A stretch of DNA of 64,000 nucleotides, from NCBI RefSeq assembly GCF_001506075.1, contig NZ_KQ947475.1, forward strand, positions 2,461,595 to 2,525,594, read 5' to 3'. Numbering within the stretch: the first letter of the stretch is position 1; the number at the start of each line of letters is the position of its first letter. The DNA is from Vibrio sp. MEBiC08052. Lineage in GTDB: Bacteria > Pseudomonadota > Gammaproteobacteria > Enterobacterales > Vibrionaceae. This document shows, one piece after another, positions 56,853 through 64,000 of this stretch. The position numbers and the translations under genes were made by a program. A model generated the notes under the pieces. It did not search any database. It saw only the letters and a list, made by a program, of their open reading frames with translations, and was not told the DNA's origin.

Positions 56853-58004
56853 TTACAATCGCTCTATCAGGTTTAAAACAGCGTTGGCCGCCTGTTTATC
56901 TGCATCTTTGCGGATCAACTGGTGAATTTCTGTGAACTTGCTTTGCATCAGACAATTATCACCATCGAATAGAACACAGACTTCCCGGTATAAATTTTCC
57001 ACCGTACATTCGTCCAGCAGTAATTCCTTCACGATCTCTTCATCAGCAAGGATATTCGGTAACGAAACATATTTTGTTTTGACCAATCGCTTCGCTAAGA
57101 AATTGGTTATCGCATTAAATCGATAGCCGACCACCATGGGACGATTTACCAGCATGCATTCTAATGCCACGGTCCCGGAAGCAAGCAGTACCGCATCCGC
57201 CGCCGTAATCACAGTTCTCGCTGTACCGTCAACGAGCACAAAATCTAATTCAGGTGCAACTTCCTGCCACACTGCTTCAAATTGAGCACGTCGTTTATTA
57301 TTCACCAGTGCCACTACAAACCCTAAATCGGGATAACGCTGACGAAGTTTCTGACAAGTTTCAATAAAAGGACGACTTAACATTTTCAGTTCGCTGCCCC
57401 GACTCCCGGGAAGTACGGCTAACCAACGTTTTTCTGTCTCCAGCCCTAATGAAGCCCGGGCCTCATTTTTATCCGAAGACAACGGAATCGCATCCGCTAA
57501 TGTATGGCCGATAAATTCACATGGCACGTTAAACCGATCATAAAAAGCTTTCTCAAACGGCAGAAACGCCAAGACCAGATTGGTTGCCTGAGCAATCTTA
57601 TAAATACGCTTTTGACGCCATGCCCAAACAGAAGGGCTCACGTAATGAACGGTGGTGATATCGGCATCTTTCAAATTCCGTTCCAGACGCAAATTGAAAT
57701 CCGGTGCATCGATGCCGATAAAAACATCAAGATCAGCTTCTTTGAAGTAACGAATAAGGTGGGATTTTATCTTGAAAAGACGAGGCAGTCGCCCTAAAAC
57801 CTCGGCTAACCCCATGACAGCCAGTTCTTCCATATCAAATAAAGATTCACAACCCAGCGCCTTCATTTTGGGGCCTGCGATTCCCACAAAATGAGCATCA
57901 GGATATTGTTCTCGAATCGCTTTGATCAATCCTTCACCCAGCGTATCGCCAGATAACTCACCGACCACGATGCCAATATTGAGCGGCTTACTTTTATCCA
58001 ACAT
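56853..58004 (-). CDS. lpxB: Lipid-A-disaccharide synthase
   Basis: LpxB of 383 residues, glycosyltransferase family 19, joins UDP-diacylglucosamine and lipid X on the inner face of the membrane. Markers are [20 protein letters not shown] at the start, [36 protein letters not shown] and [20 protein letters not shown]. It lies after lpxA with a 92-base gap that contains a strong hairpin (separate entry), which is unusual for genes normally packed tightly. Confidence 0.97.
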   Translation of the reverse strand: MLDKSKPLNIGIVVGELSGDTLGEGLIKAIREQYPDAHFVGIAGPKMKALGCESLFDMEELAVMGLAEVLGRLPRLFKIKSHLIRYFKEADLDVFIGIDAPDFNLRLERNLKDADITTVHYVSPSVWAWRQKRIYKIAQATNLVLAFLPFEKAFYDRFNVPCEFIGHTLADAIPLSSDKNEARASLGLETEKRWLAVLPGSRGSELKMLSRPFIETCQKLRQRYPDLGFVVALVNNKRRAQFEAVWQEVAPELDFVLVDGTARTVITAADAVLLASGTVALECMLVNRPMVVGYRFNAITNFLAKRLVKTKYVSLPNILADEEIVKELLLDECTVENLYREVCVLFDGDNCLMQSKFTEIHQLIRKDADKQAANAVLNLIERL

Positions 58005-58046
58005 TGTCGATTTTGAATCCCTAATAGACTACATTGATGAACCAAC

Positions 58047-58080
58047 AAAAAAAGATCGCTCAATTCAAAGCGATCTTTTT
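58047..58080 (-). terminator. Terminator-like hairpin between lpxA and lpxB
   Basis: AAAAAGATCGCT and AGCGATCTTTTT form a perfect 12-bp stem with an eight-base loop; on the minus strand TTTTTGTTGG follows. It lies inside the apparent operon and would cut or tune expression of lpxB, rnhB, dnaE and accA. Confidence 0.75.
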
Positions 58081-58096
58081 GATGATTGAGCACGAA

Positions 58097-58885
58097 TCAA
58101 CGGATAATACCGCGTACGGATTGAACCAGAAAATCCAGAAAAACCTGAACAGCGGAGCTTGATTGCGCTTCTTTGGCAATTTCTGTTTTTGCTTCATCCA
58201 GCTTGAGACCGCTGCGGTACAATAACTTATATGCCCGGCGAATCGCGTGAATCTCAGATTTTTCAAATCCACGCCGCTTCAGACCTTCGACATTAATACC
58301 GAATGGAGCACAATGGTTCCCCTGAGCCGTGACATAAGGCGGAACATCTTGAACGACTATCGAGCCACCGCCCAACATCACATGTTCCCCGATATGGCAA
58401 AACTGGTGAATTGCACACATCCCGCCGACAATCGCGTAATTGCCGACTTTTACATGTCCGGCAAGCGTTGCGTTATTGGCAAAAATACAGCGGTCACCAA
58501 CGATACAATCATGTGCGACATGTGCATTGATCATAAACAGGTTATCACTTCCAACTCGTGTTATCCCTTGATCCTGCACTGTACCTCGGTGCATTGTGAC
58601 ACTTTCACGAATGGTGTTTCGATCACCAATCACTAGCTGCGTGTCTTCGCCTTTATATTTTAAATCCTGGCAAGCTTCACCAATTGAAGCGAACTGAAAA
58701 ATACGGTTATCTTGGCCGATTTTCGTTGCGCCTTTAACAACAACATGGGACAGTAACTCAGTTCCGTCACCGATTTCCACGCTGCTTTCGACATAACAAA
58801 ATGGGCCTATTTTTACATTCGCACCGATCAGAGCACCGTCTTCAACGACCGCTGTAGGGTGTATCTGAGCTGTTTCATGAATCAT
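58097..58885 (-). CDS. lpxA: UDP-N-acetylglucosamine acyltransferase
   Basis: LpxA of 262 residues starts lipid A synthesis by transferring 3-hydroxyacyl from ACP to UDP-GlcNAc. It begins [20 protein letters not shown], with many left-handed beta-helix hexapeptides ([32 protein letters not shown]), the catalytic His in [13 protein letters not shown], and a helical C-terminus. ATG 58885 matches the usual start; an earlier in-frame ATG at 58906 overlaps fabZ. One base separates it from the fabZ stop. Confidence 0.97.
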   Translation of the reverse strand: MIHETAQIHPTAVVEDGALIGANVKIGPFCYVESSVEIGDGTELLSHVVVKGATKIGQDNRIFQFASIGEACQDLKYKGEDTQLVIGDRNTIRESVTMHRGTVQDQGITRVGSDNLFMINAHVAHDCIVGDRCIFANNATLAGHVKVGNYAIVGGMCAIHQFCHIGEHVMLGGGSIVVQDVPPYVTAQGNHCAPFGINVEGLKRRGFEKSEIHAIRRAYKLLYRSGLKLDEAKTEIAKEAQSSSAVQVFLDFLVQSVRGIIR

Positions 58886-58886
58886 A

Positions 58887-59345
58887 CTAAAACTCTCTAC
58901 GAGCACATTTTAGTTCCGCCGAACAAACGACTTCACCATCAACTTTTGCCACTCCGGTGAATAGCGCAATTCCCCGACGATCTTTCAGGAACTCCACTTC
59001 AACGATTAATTGATCTCCCGGAGAGACGGGTTTGCGAAACTTTGCATTGTCAATACTAGCAAAATAATAAAGCTCATTCTCTTTCGGCGCGCCAAAAGTT
59101 TTAAATGCAAGTAAGCCGGTAGCCTGAGCCATTGCTTCAAGAATCATGACTCCCGGAAACACCGGTAATTGAGGAAAATGTCCGGTGAACTGAGGCTCAT
59201 TGAATGAAACATTTTTCAAGCCAACTAAATACTTCCCTTCCTCATAATCCATCACGCGATCAATCAGCAAGAATGGGTAACGATGTGGAAGGAGTTTCTG
59301 AATCTCAGTGATATCCATCGTCTTATTTTCAGTAGTCAAAGTCAT
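58887..59345 (-). CDS. fabZ: 3-hydroxyacyl-ACP dehydratase FabZ
   Basis: FabZ of 152 residues dehydrates 3-hydroxyacyl-ACP in fatty acid elongation and competes with LpxA and LpxD for the same substrate. The hot-dog fold shows [20 protein letters not shown], then the catalytic His and Glu in [23 protein letters not shown] 59345 ([16 protein letters not shown]) gives the usual length; an upstream in-frame ATG at 59438 is within the hairpin region. AGGA precedes the start, closely spaced. Confidence 0.96.
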   Translation of the reverse strand: MTLTTENKTMDITEIQKLLPHRYPFLLIDRVMDYEEGKYLVGLKNVSFNEPQFTGHFPQLPVFPGVMILEAMAQATGLLAFKTFGAPKENELYYFASIDNAKFRKPVSPGDQLIVEVEFLKDRRGIALFTGVAKVDGEVVCSAELKCARREF

Positions 59346-59389
59346 ATTCCTATATAAATCAATAAAAACCAATCTGGGTATTCCCAACA

Positions 59390-59418
59390 AAAAAGGCTCA
59401 CACGATGCGAGCCTTTCT
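59390..59418 (-). terminator. Terminator-like hairpin between lpxD and fabZ
   Basis: AAAGGCTC and GAGCCTTT form an 8-bp stem with a nine-base loop, followed on the minus strand by a T run (TTTTTTGTTGG). It is inside the apparent operon, in a 122-base gap. Confidence 0.65.
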
Positions 59419-59467
59419 CTATACCCTTCCCCGTTCAATCAAATCCGGCTCAGGATACATCGCAGAA

Positions 59468-60502
59468 TTAAGATTCCACTTGTTGCTCCAACTGTTGTTC
59501 AACGGCTTTCAACCGTTTATGCATATCTTCAATCCGAAGGACTCGGGCTGCAGTCTTACGCCACTCTTTATTCGGTTGAAGAGGAATTCCTGAAGAATAA
59601 ACACCTTTCTCAGAAAGACTCCGCATTACCATCGCCATGCCGGTAATTGTAACACCATCTGCAATTTCAATATGTCCATTGATAACTGAAGCACCACCAA
59701 TGACACAATATTTTCCTATCGTCGTACTTCCGGCAATAATCGTACCACCAGCTATTGCCGTACCATATCCGATGTGCACGTTATGGGCGATCTGCATCTG
59801 ATTATCAAGGATAACATTCCCCTCAATGACCGTATCATCGAGAGTCCCCCGATCAATCGTCGTCGATGCGCCGATTTCAACACGGCTACCGATTCTGACT
59901 GTCCCCAACTGCGGAATTTTAATCCATTCCCCTTGTTCGTTGGCATAACCAAAACCATCAGAACCGATAACGGTACCCGATTGAATCAAACAATCAGAGC
60001 CGATCATCACTCGATGATAAATACTAACATTCGCCCATAAACGGGTATTGTTACCAATCTCAGCATGTTGACCAATAAAACAGCCGGCACCGATGACAAC
60101 ATTATCTCCCAAAACGACGCCAGATTCGATGACAGAATTGGCACCAATAGAGACATTGCTTCCCAGAACAGCATCTTCAGCAATGACAACAGATGCTGCA
60201 ATACCTGATGCAGGTGCCGGTGTTGTATCCAAAGCTTGAGCCACTTTAGCAAAAGCGACATACGGATCATTCACGACCAATACATTCTTTGGACATAGCG
60301 ACTGATGTGAAGCTTTGACCATGATCACCGATGCCTGACAGCTGGCTAAATGCTGTGCATATTTCGGATTTGATAAGAAAGTGATATCACCTTCTTTTGC
60401 AGTATTCATCGGTGCGACAGCACTCACCGTAACGGTCGGGTCGCCAATTATTTCACCATTGGTGATATCTGCCAGCTCGGCTAATGTCAGTTTTACCATC
60501 AT
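59468..60502 (-). CDS. lpxD: UDP-3-O-acylglucosamine N-acyltransferase
   Basis: LpxD of 344 residues adds the second 3-hydroxyacyl chain in lipid A synthesis. An N-terminal uridine-binding domain ([20 protein letters not shown]) precedes hexapeptide repeats of a left-handed beta-helix (about 105-310), with the catalytic His in [17 protein letters not shown]. The C-terminus ends in a Gln-rich helix ([16 protein letters not shown]). The start has two adjacent ATG codons and no clear ribosome site; it lies four bases after skp. Confidence 0.96.
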   Translation of the reverse strand: MMVKLTLAELADITNGEIIGDPTVTVSAVAPMNTAKEGDITFLSNPKYAQHLASCQASVIMVKASHQSLCPKNVLVVNDPYVAFAKVAQALDTTPAPASGIAASVVIAEDAVLGSNVSIGANSVIESGVVLGDNVVIGAGCFIGQHAEIGNNTRLWANVSIYHRVMIGSDCLIQSGTVIGSDGFGYANEQGEWIKIPQLGTVRIGSRVEIGASTTIDRGTLDDTVIEGNVILDNQMQIAHNVHIGYGTAIAGGTIIAGSTTIGKYCVIGGASVINGHIEIADGVTITGMAMVMRSLSEKGVYSSGIPLQPNKEWRKTAARVLRIEDMHKRLKAVEQQLEQQVES

Positions 60503-60506
60503 ATAA

Positions 60507-61016
60507 TTATTTCAACGCTTTAATAACCTTGTCTGATAGGTCATATTCTGGTTTGCCATATTGCATAACCTGTGTATCAATGACCATATCAAAACCTTCT
60601 TTCTGGGCAATTTTTTCTACCGCATCATGAATGATTTTCAGTAGTTTACCCTTTTCTTCCGCCTCTCTCTTAGAAGAAGCTTGTTCTAATGCCTGTGACT
60701 TAATTTTAAACTTACTATCAAGTTGTCCAATTTCGATGCGAAGTTTCTCAACTTCACTTTCACTCATTAATGAACTGTCTCTTTTTAGTTTTTCAACTTT
60801 CTCTTTGGCTTCAGTCCGAATGCTTTGTAGCTCAGCAGCTTTATCCTGAAACTCTTGCTTCATTTTTTGCAGAACAACTTCTCTTTGAGGAAGTTGTTGG
60901 AACACTCTTGCAGTGTTGATATAGCCAATCTTCTGCGCAGCTTCGGCAGCCACACTAAAACATGACATGCTCAAAACAGCTAAACCAACACTGATCGCTT
61001 TGATATGATTCCTCAC
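60507..61016 (-). CDS. skp: Periplasmic chaperone Skp (OmpH)
   Basis: Skp of about 169 residues escorts unfolded outer-membrane proteins to BamA. The signal peptide ends ...SVAAEA before [17 protein letters not shown]. Two long coiled-coil arms (about 45-130, e.g. [20 protein letters not shown]) form the jellyfish tentacles. I prefer a GTG start at 61016, with GAGG nine bases upstream and a normal signal peptide. The in-frame ATG at 61031 overlaps the spacer behind bamA and has no ribosome site. Confidence 0.9.
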   Translation of the reverse strand: MRNHIKAISVGLAVLSMSCFSVAAEAAQKIGYINTARVFQQLPQREVVLQKMKQEFQDKAAELQSIRTEAKEKVEKLKRDSSLMSESEVEKLRIEIGQLDSKFKIKSQALEQASSKREAEEKGKLLKIIHDAVEKIAQKEGFDMVIDTQVMQYGKPEYDLSDKVIKALK

Positions 61017-61032
61017 AATTAATATCCTCATT

Positions 61033-63453
61033 TTAGAAAGTTTTACCTATCGTGAAGGAGAAGAATTCTTCATCGTCTCCTTCATATTTCTTAATCGGCT
61101 TGGCAATTGCAAACACAAGTGGCCCCATAGGAGACATCCATTGCAATGCTGCCCCATACGACGATCGGTACTTCGTCGGATCAGAATAATCGTAATAGTA
61201 TGCATTACCATAATCTGAACCGCGATCATGATAATTAAACTCAGTATCCCAAACACTCGCCATATCATAGAAGACACTGGTTCGAACCTGATTCTGAGCC
61301 TCTTCTGATACAAACGGGGTCGGCACAATCAACTCAGCGCTGGCTTGCATCATCGCATTACCACCAGCCGATTTATTGGTCGCCGTCAGGGTACCATTGT
61401 TACTATCGGCAAAGCTTTTAAATACGGCTCGAGGGCCGGCTGAATTTGAACTGAATCCTCGCAAAGTGGAGAATCCACCTGCATAAAAGTTCTCATAAAA
61501 TGGGTAGAGGTTATCGTTATCACCATTTTTCCCGTACCCATTCCCGTAACCCAGTCTTCCTCTGAGCAACAAGGTAAAATCATGCTGTTTTGTCAGAGGG
61601 ATATATTGTCTGACGTTATATTGGGCTTTGAAATACTGAGTATCAGACCCCGGAACCGTAATCTTGTAAGAAGCACGCTGATAATTACCTTCCGTCGGGA
61701 AATAACCTTTATCGAGATTGTTACGTGTCCAAGTAAAATCAAGGTCAAAATCATCAGTGACAAAATTAACCGTTGACCCGGTATTGGCGTCGATGCCCTG
61801 AGACATCAGGAATTTTTCAATCTGCAAATAAGGCGACAGATTACCAATCATGTTATGTGTATACCCGATACCAAACGCAAAACGGTTGAGTTCATCGTAA
61901 GGGAATCCCCAGGTCAGATTGGTTCCGTAACTTTCATTGGTATAGTCAACAATCCCTGCTTCTGACGCTTCAAATTCATTATAGAAGATCTTGCCCCCTA
62001 AGCTAACGCCATCCAAATTCCAGTAAGGGTCGTTATAACTCAAAGTGACATTTTTCTGATAGTCATTAATGGTTGTCGTAATCCCGACACTGTTTCCGGT
62101 GCCCAAGAAGTTTTCTTGTTGCAATCCTACCTGAAAACTCATGCCAGATTCAGTACCATAACCGATACCAAAATTGACACTGCCTGAGTTAGCTTCTTTG
62201 ACGTTATAAACGAGATCGACCTGGTCATCGCTGCCGGGAACCCGAACTGTCTGTACATCAACCGTTTCGAAAAATCCCAGACGATTCAAGCGGGTTTTAC
62301 CGGCATCAATTGATTTAGAATTCAGCCAGCTACCTTCCATCTGACGCATTTCACGGCGAAGGACTTCATCTTTAGTCACCGTATTGCCGACAAAACGAAT
62401 ATCTCGGACGTAAATCCGCTTTCCGGGAGACACCTGAACCACAAGAGAAACTTCTTGCTTGTCATCATCAAACTCAGGGATGGTTCGAACTGTCGGATAA
62501 GCATAGCCGGATTCACCAAGGATTTTCTTGATGTTGCTTTCCATTGCCGTCACAGAAGAACCTTTGTAGATATCTCCTTTTTCAAAAGGTACCAGCGTCT
62601 CGAACTCTTTTTCTTTGCCGATTAAATCACCTCTGAAGGTCACTTTTTTAACCGTATAGGGCCGGCCTTCATTTAAGTTGAGGGTAATATAAACCCCCTT
62701 CTTATCCGGAGAAATTGAGACTTGAGTCGAATCAACCTGAAATTTCAGATACCCGCGATCAAGATAAAATGACTTGAGTTTTTCCAAATCACCAGCAAGG
62801 ATTTGCTTTTGATATTTATCTGAAGATAAGAAGTTCCACCATGAGACATCGGCATTCAGATCAAAACGTGCCAGTAATTCTTCATCACTGAACACATGAT
62901 TACCAATGAAATTGATCTGCTGAATCTTGGCAGAAACGCCTTCGGTAAACACAAATTTAAGATCGGCACGATTACGTGGCAGCGGTGTGACAACCGCCTT
63001 TACTGTCGCATTGTATTTCCCGACACTGTAGTAGAAATCTTCCAGACCTTTTTCAATGTTACTCAGTGCAGTACGATCAAGCGCTTCACCTACCCGAACC
63101 CCTGAAGCTTTCAGGTTTTCGGTTAACTGCTCATCTTTAATCGCCTTGTTACCTGAAAAAGAGACACTGGAAATCGTTGGCCGTTCTTTCACTTTAACGA
63201 CCAGCGTTCCCTTATCCCGAAATACCTGAATATTCTCAAAGTTACCGGATGAATAGAGAGCCTTGATTAAATCGGCAATGTCCTGAGATCCAACCGTGTC
63301 TCCGACACGAATCGGCATTTTCAATAATGCAGCACCAAGCGTGACACGTTGCAATCCATCAACTTGAATGTCCTGAACAACAAACCGCTCGGCACCGTAA
63401 ACAGACATACTGCTGACAAGCGCTGTTGTCAGGATAAGCTTTTTTATCGCCAT
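61033..63453 (-). CDS. bamA: Outer membrane protein assembly factor BamA
   Basis: BamA of 806 residues, the Omp85 core of the beta-barrel assembly machine. A signal peptide ends at VSSMSVYGA, followed by five POTRA domains (about 22-420, e.g. [20 protein letters not shown]) and a 16-stranded barrel. The barrel has the loop-6 motif RGF in [16 protein letters not shown] and a terminal aromatic FTIGKTF. ATG 63453 ([12 protein letters not shown]) is chosen; a longer reading frame would need a TTG at 63480. It follows rseP by 51 bases. Confidence 0.97.
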   Translation of the reverse strand: MAIKKLILTTALVSSMSVYGAERFVVQDIQVDGLQRVTLGAALLKMPIRVGDTVGSQDIADLIKALYSSGNFENIQVFRDKGTLVVKVKERPTISSVSFSGNKAIKDEQLTENLKASGVRVGEALDRTALSNIEKGLEDFYYSVGKYNATVKAVVTPLPRNRADLKFVFTEGVSAKIQQINFIGNHVFSDEELLARFDLNADVSWWNFLSSDKYQKQILAGDLEKLKSFYLDRGYLKFQVDSTQVSISPDKKGVYITLNLNEGRPYTVKKVTFRGDLIGKEKEFETLVPFEKGDIYKGSSVTAMESNIKKILGESGYAYPTVRTIPEFDDDKQEVSLVVQVSPGKRIYVRDIRFVGNTVTKDEVLRREMRQMEGSWLNSKSIDAGKTRLNRLGFFETVDVQTVRVPGSDDQVDLVYNVKEANSGSVNFGIGYGTESGMSFQVGLQQENFLGTGNSVGITTTINDYQKNVTLSYNDPYWNLDGVSLGGKIFYNEFEASEAGIVDYTNESYGTNLTWGFPYDELNRFAFGIGYTHNMIGNLSPYLQIEKFLMSQGIDANTGSTVNFVTDDFDLDFTWTRNNLDKGYFPTEGNYQRASYKITVPGSDTQYFKAQYNVRQYIPLTKQHDFTLLLRGRLGYGNGYGKNGDNDNLYPFYENFYAGGFSTLRGFSSNSAGPRAVFKSFADSNNGTLTATNKSAGGNAMMQASAELIVPTPFVSEEAQNQVRTSVFYDMASVWDTEFNYHDRGSDYGNAYYYDYSDPTKYRSSYGAALQWMSPMGPLVFAIAKPIKKYEGDDEEFFSFTIGKTF

Positions 63454-63504
63454 CGTTATTCTAATTATTCCTTTGTACAACCATGCCTAATCAATGCAGA
63501 TTCA

Positions 63505-64000
63505 TCACAGGCGTGTAAAATCATTAAACATGGCGATTGCCATGAGTGAAAATATAATTGCACCACCGATTCGGTACCCAATCTCTTGAACCTTTTCCGG
63601 AACAGGATGTCTGGTAACCGCCTCAATTGCAAAAAACATCAGATGTCCCCCATCCAGCATCGGAAGCGGCACTAAATTGATGATTCCCAAATTAATACTA
63701 ATTAATGCCAAGAATCCTAAGAAATAAACTAATCCATATTCTGCCGTTGTTCCGGCACCTTTCGCAATTGAAATCGGCCCGCTTAAATTATTCAGTCCGA
63801 CATCACCAACCAACAGTTTTTTCAACATGCTGAGGGTCAGATGAATCACTTGCCCCGTTTTCTCAACAGACTTGGGAATGGCTTCAAAAACACCGTACTG
63901 TAAATTATAACGATAATTTATCGGCCACTCATCCACCATTGGAGAGATGCCCGCAAAACCGATGGTTCGCCCATCAGATAATATCTTAGCATTCGGAATT
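63505..64000 (-). CDS. rseP: Site-2 protease RseP, C-terminal part (runs off the right edge)
   Basis: The last 164 codons of RseP, the inner-membrane zinc protease that cleaves RseA to release sigma-E. The frame is open to position 64000. The visible part has the end of the second PDZ domain ([20 protein letters not shown]), [20 protein letters not shown], the membrane LDG motif [20 protein letters not shown] that supplies the third zinc ligand, and the last transmembrane helix. The HEXXH zinc site lies beyond the window. Directly upstream of bamA, as usual. Confidence 0.95.
   Translation of the reverse strand, partial: IPNAKILSDGRTIGFAGISPMVDEWPINYRYNLQYGVFEAIPKSVEKTGQVIHLTLSMLKKLLVGDVGLNNLSGPISIAKGAGTTAEYGLVYFLGFLALISINLGIINLVPLPMLDGGHLMFFAIEAVTRHPVPEKVQEIGYRIGGAIIFSLMAIAMFNDFTRL

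Overview
The window is a chromosomal segment of a gammaproteobacterium, almost certainly a Vibrio. The evidence is a polar-flagellum locus with a FlaA-type and a FlaC-type flagellin and the Vibrio-specific FlgO/FlgP/FlgT proteins, followed by gltX, purMN, fadE, gloB/mltD and the bamA-to-accA envelope and replication cluster in vibrio-like order. The species is not determined. No rRNA, CRISPR array, insertion sequence or integrase was seen. There are two tRNA genes.

Positions 1-20500 are flagellar. On the minus strand lie flaC, flaA, flgL, flgK, flgJ, flgI, flgH, flgG, flgF, flgE, flgD, flgC, flgB, cheR and cheV. Then flgA, flgM and flgN run on plus, flgOP on minus and flgT on plus. Good sigma-54 type -24/-12 elements (GG-N10-GC) stand in front of flgB, flgF, flgK and flgT, a slightly degenerate one precedes flaA, and weaker ones precede flgM and flgO. 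Sigma-28 type elements precede flaC and flgM. The segment therefore reads as operons flgBCDE, flgFGHIJ, flgKL, flaA, flaC, cheVR, flgA, flgMN, flgOP and flgT.

Positions 20500-32200 hold tRNA-Arg(CCU), a methyltransferase, divergent ompW and hsp20 with two perfect FNR-type boxes between them, an EamA transporter divergent from a MarR regulator, an unrecognised protein with two AP2-like halves, an OmpA-family porin, gltX, a three-HMA copper ATPase behind a textbook CueR promoter, a TraB/GumN protein and tRNA-Pro(UGG). Positions 32205-32860 contain no gene but may encode an FNR-activated small RNA.

Positions 32860-42650 carry smrA, upp, purMN (PurR box), an AT-rich three-gene cassette (36351-38355: radical SAM enzyme, deoxynucleoside-kinase-like protein, NudI-type Nudix pyrimidine dNTPase), a YafJ-type amidotransferase, gmhA and fadE (FadR box). 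The cassette is the most interesting element here. Its three genes are translationally coupled, its radical SAM protein resembles viperins in general layout, and its partners are the nucleotide-handling enzymes expected of a modified-nucleotide pathway, possibly antiviral.

Positions 42700-64000 carry a TIGR03503-like protein, dnaQ and rnhA (divergent), yafS-like, gloB, mltD, a YafD-like phosphatase/nuclease, glnB, tilS, and then the minus-strand cluster rseP (partial at the right edge)-bamA-skp-lpxD-fabZ-lpxA-lpxB-rnhB-dnaE-accA. This cluster couples outer-membrane assembly, lipid A and fatty acid synthesis and DNA replication, and has two terminator-like hairpins inside it.
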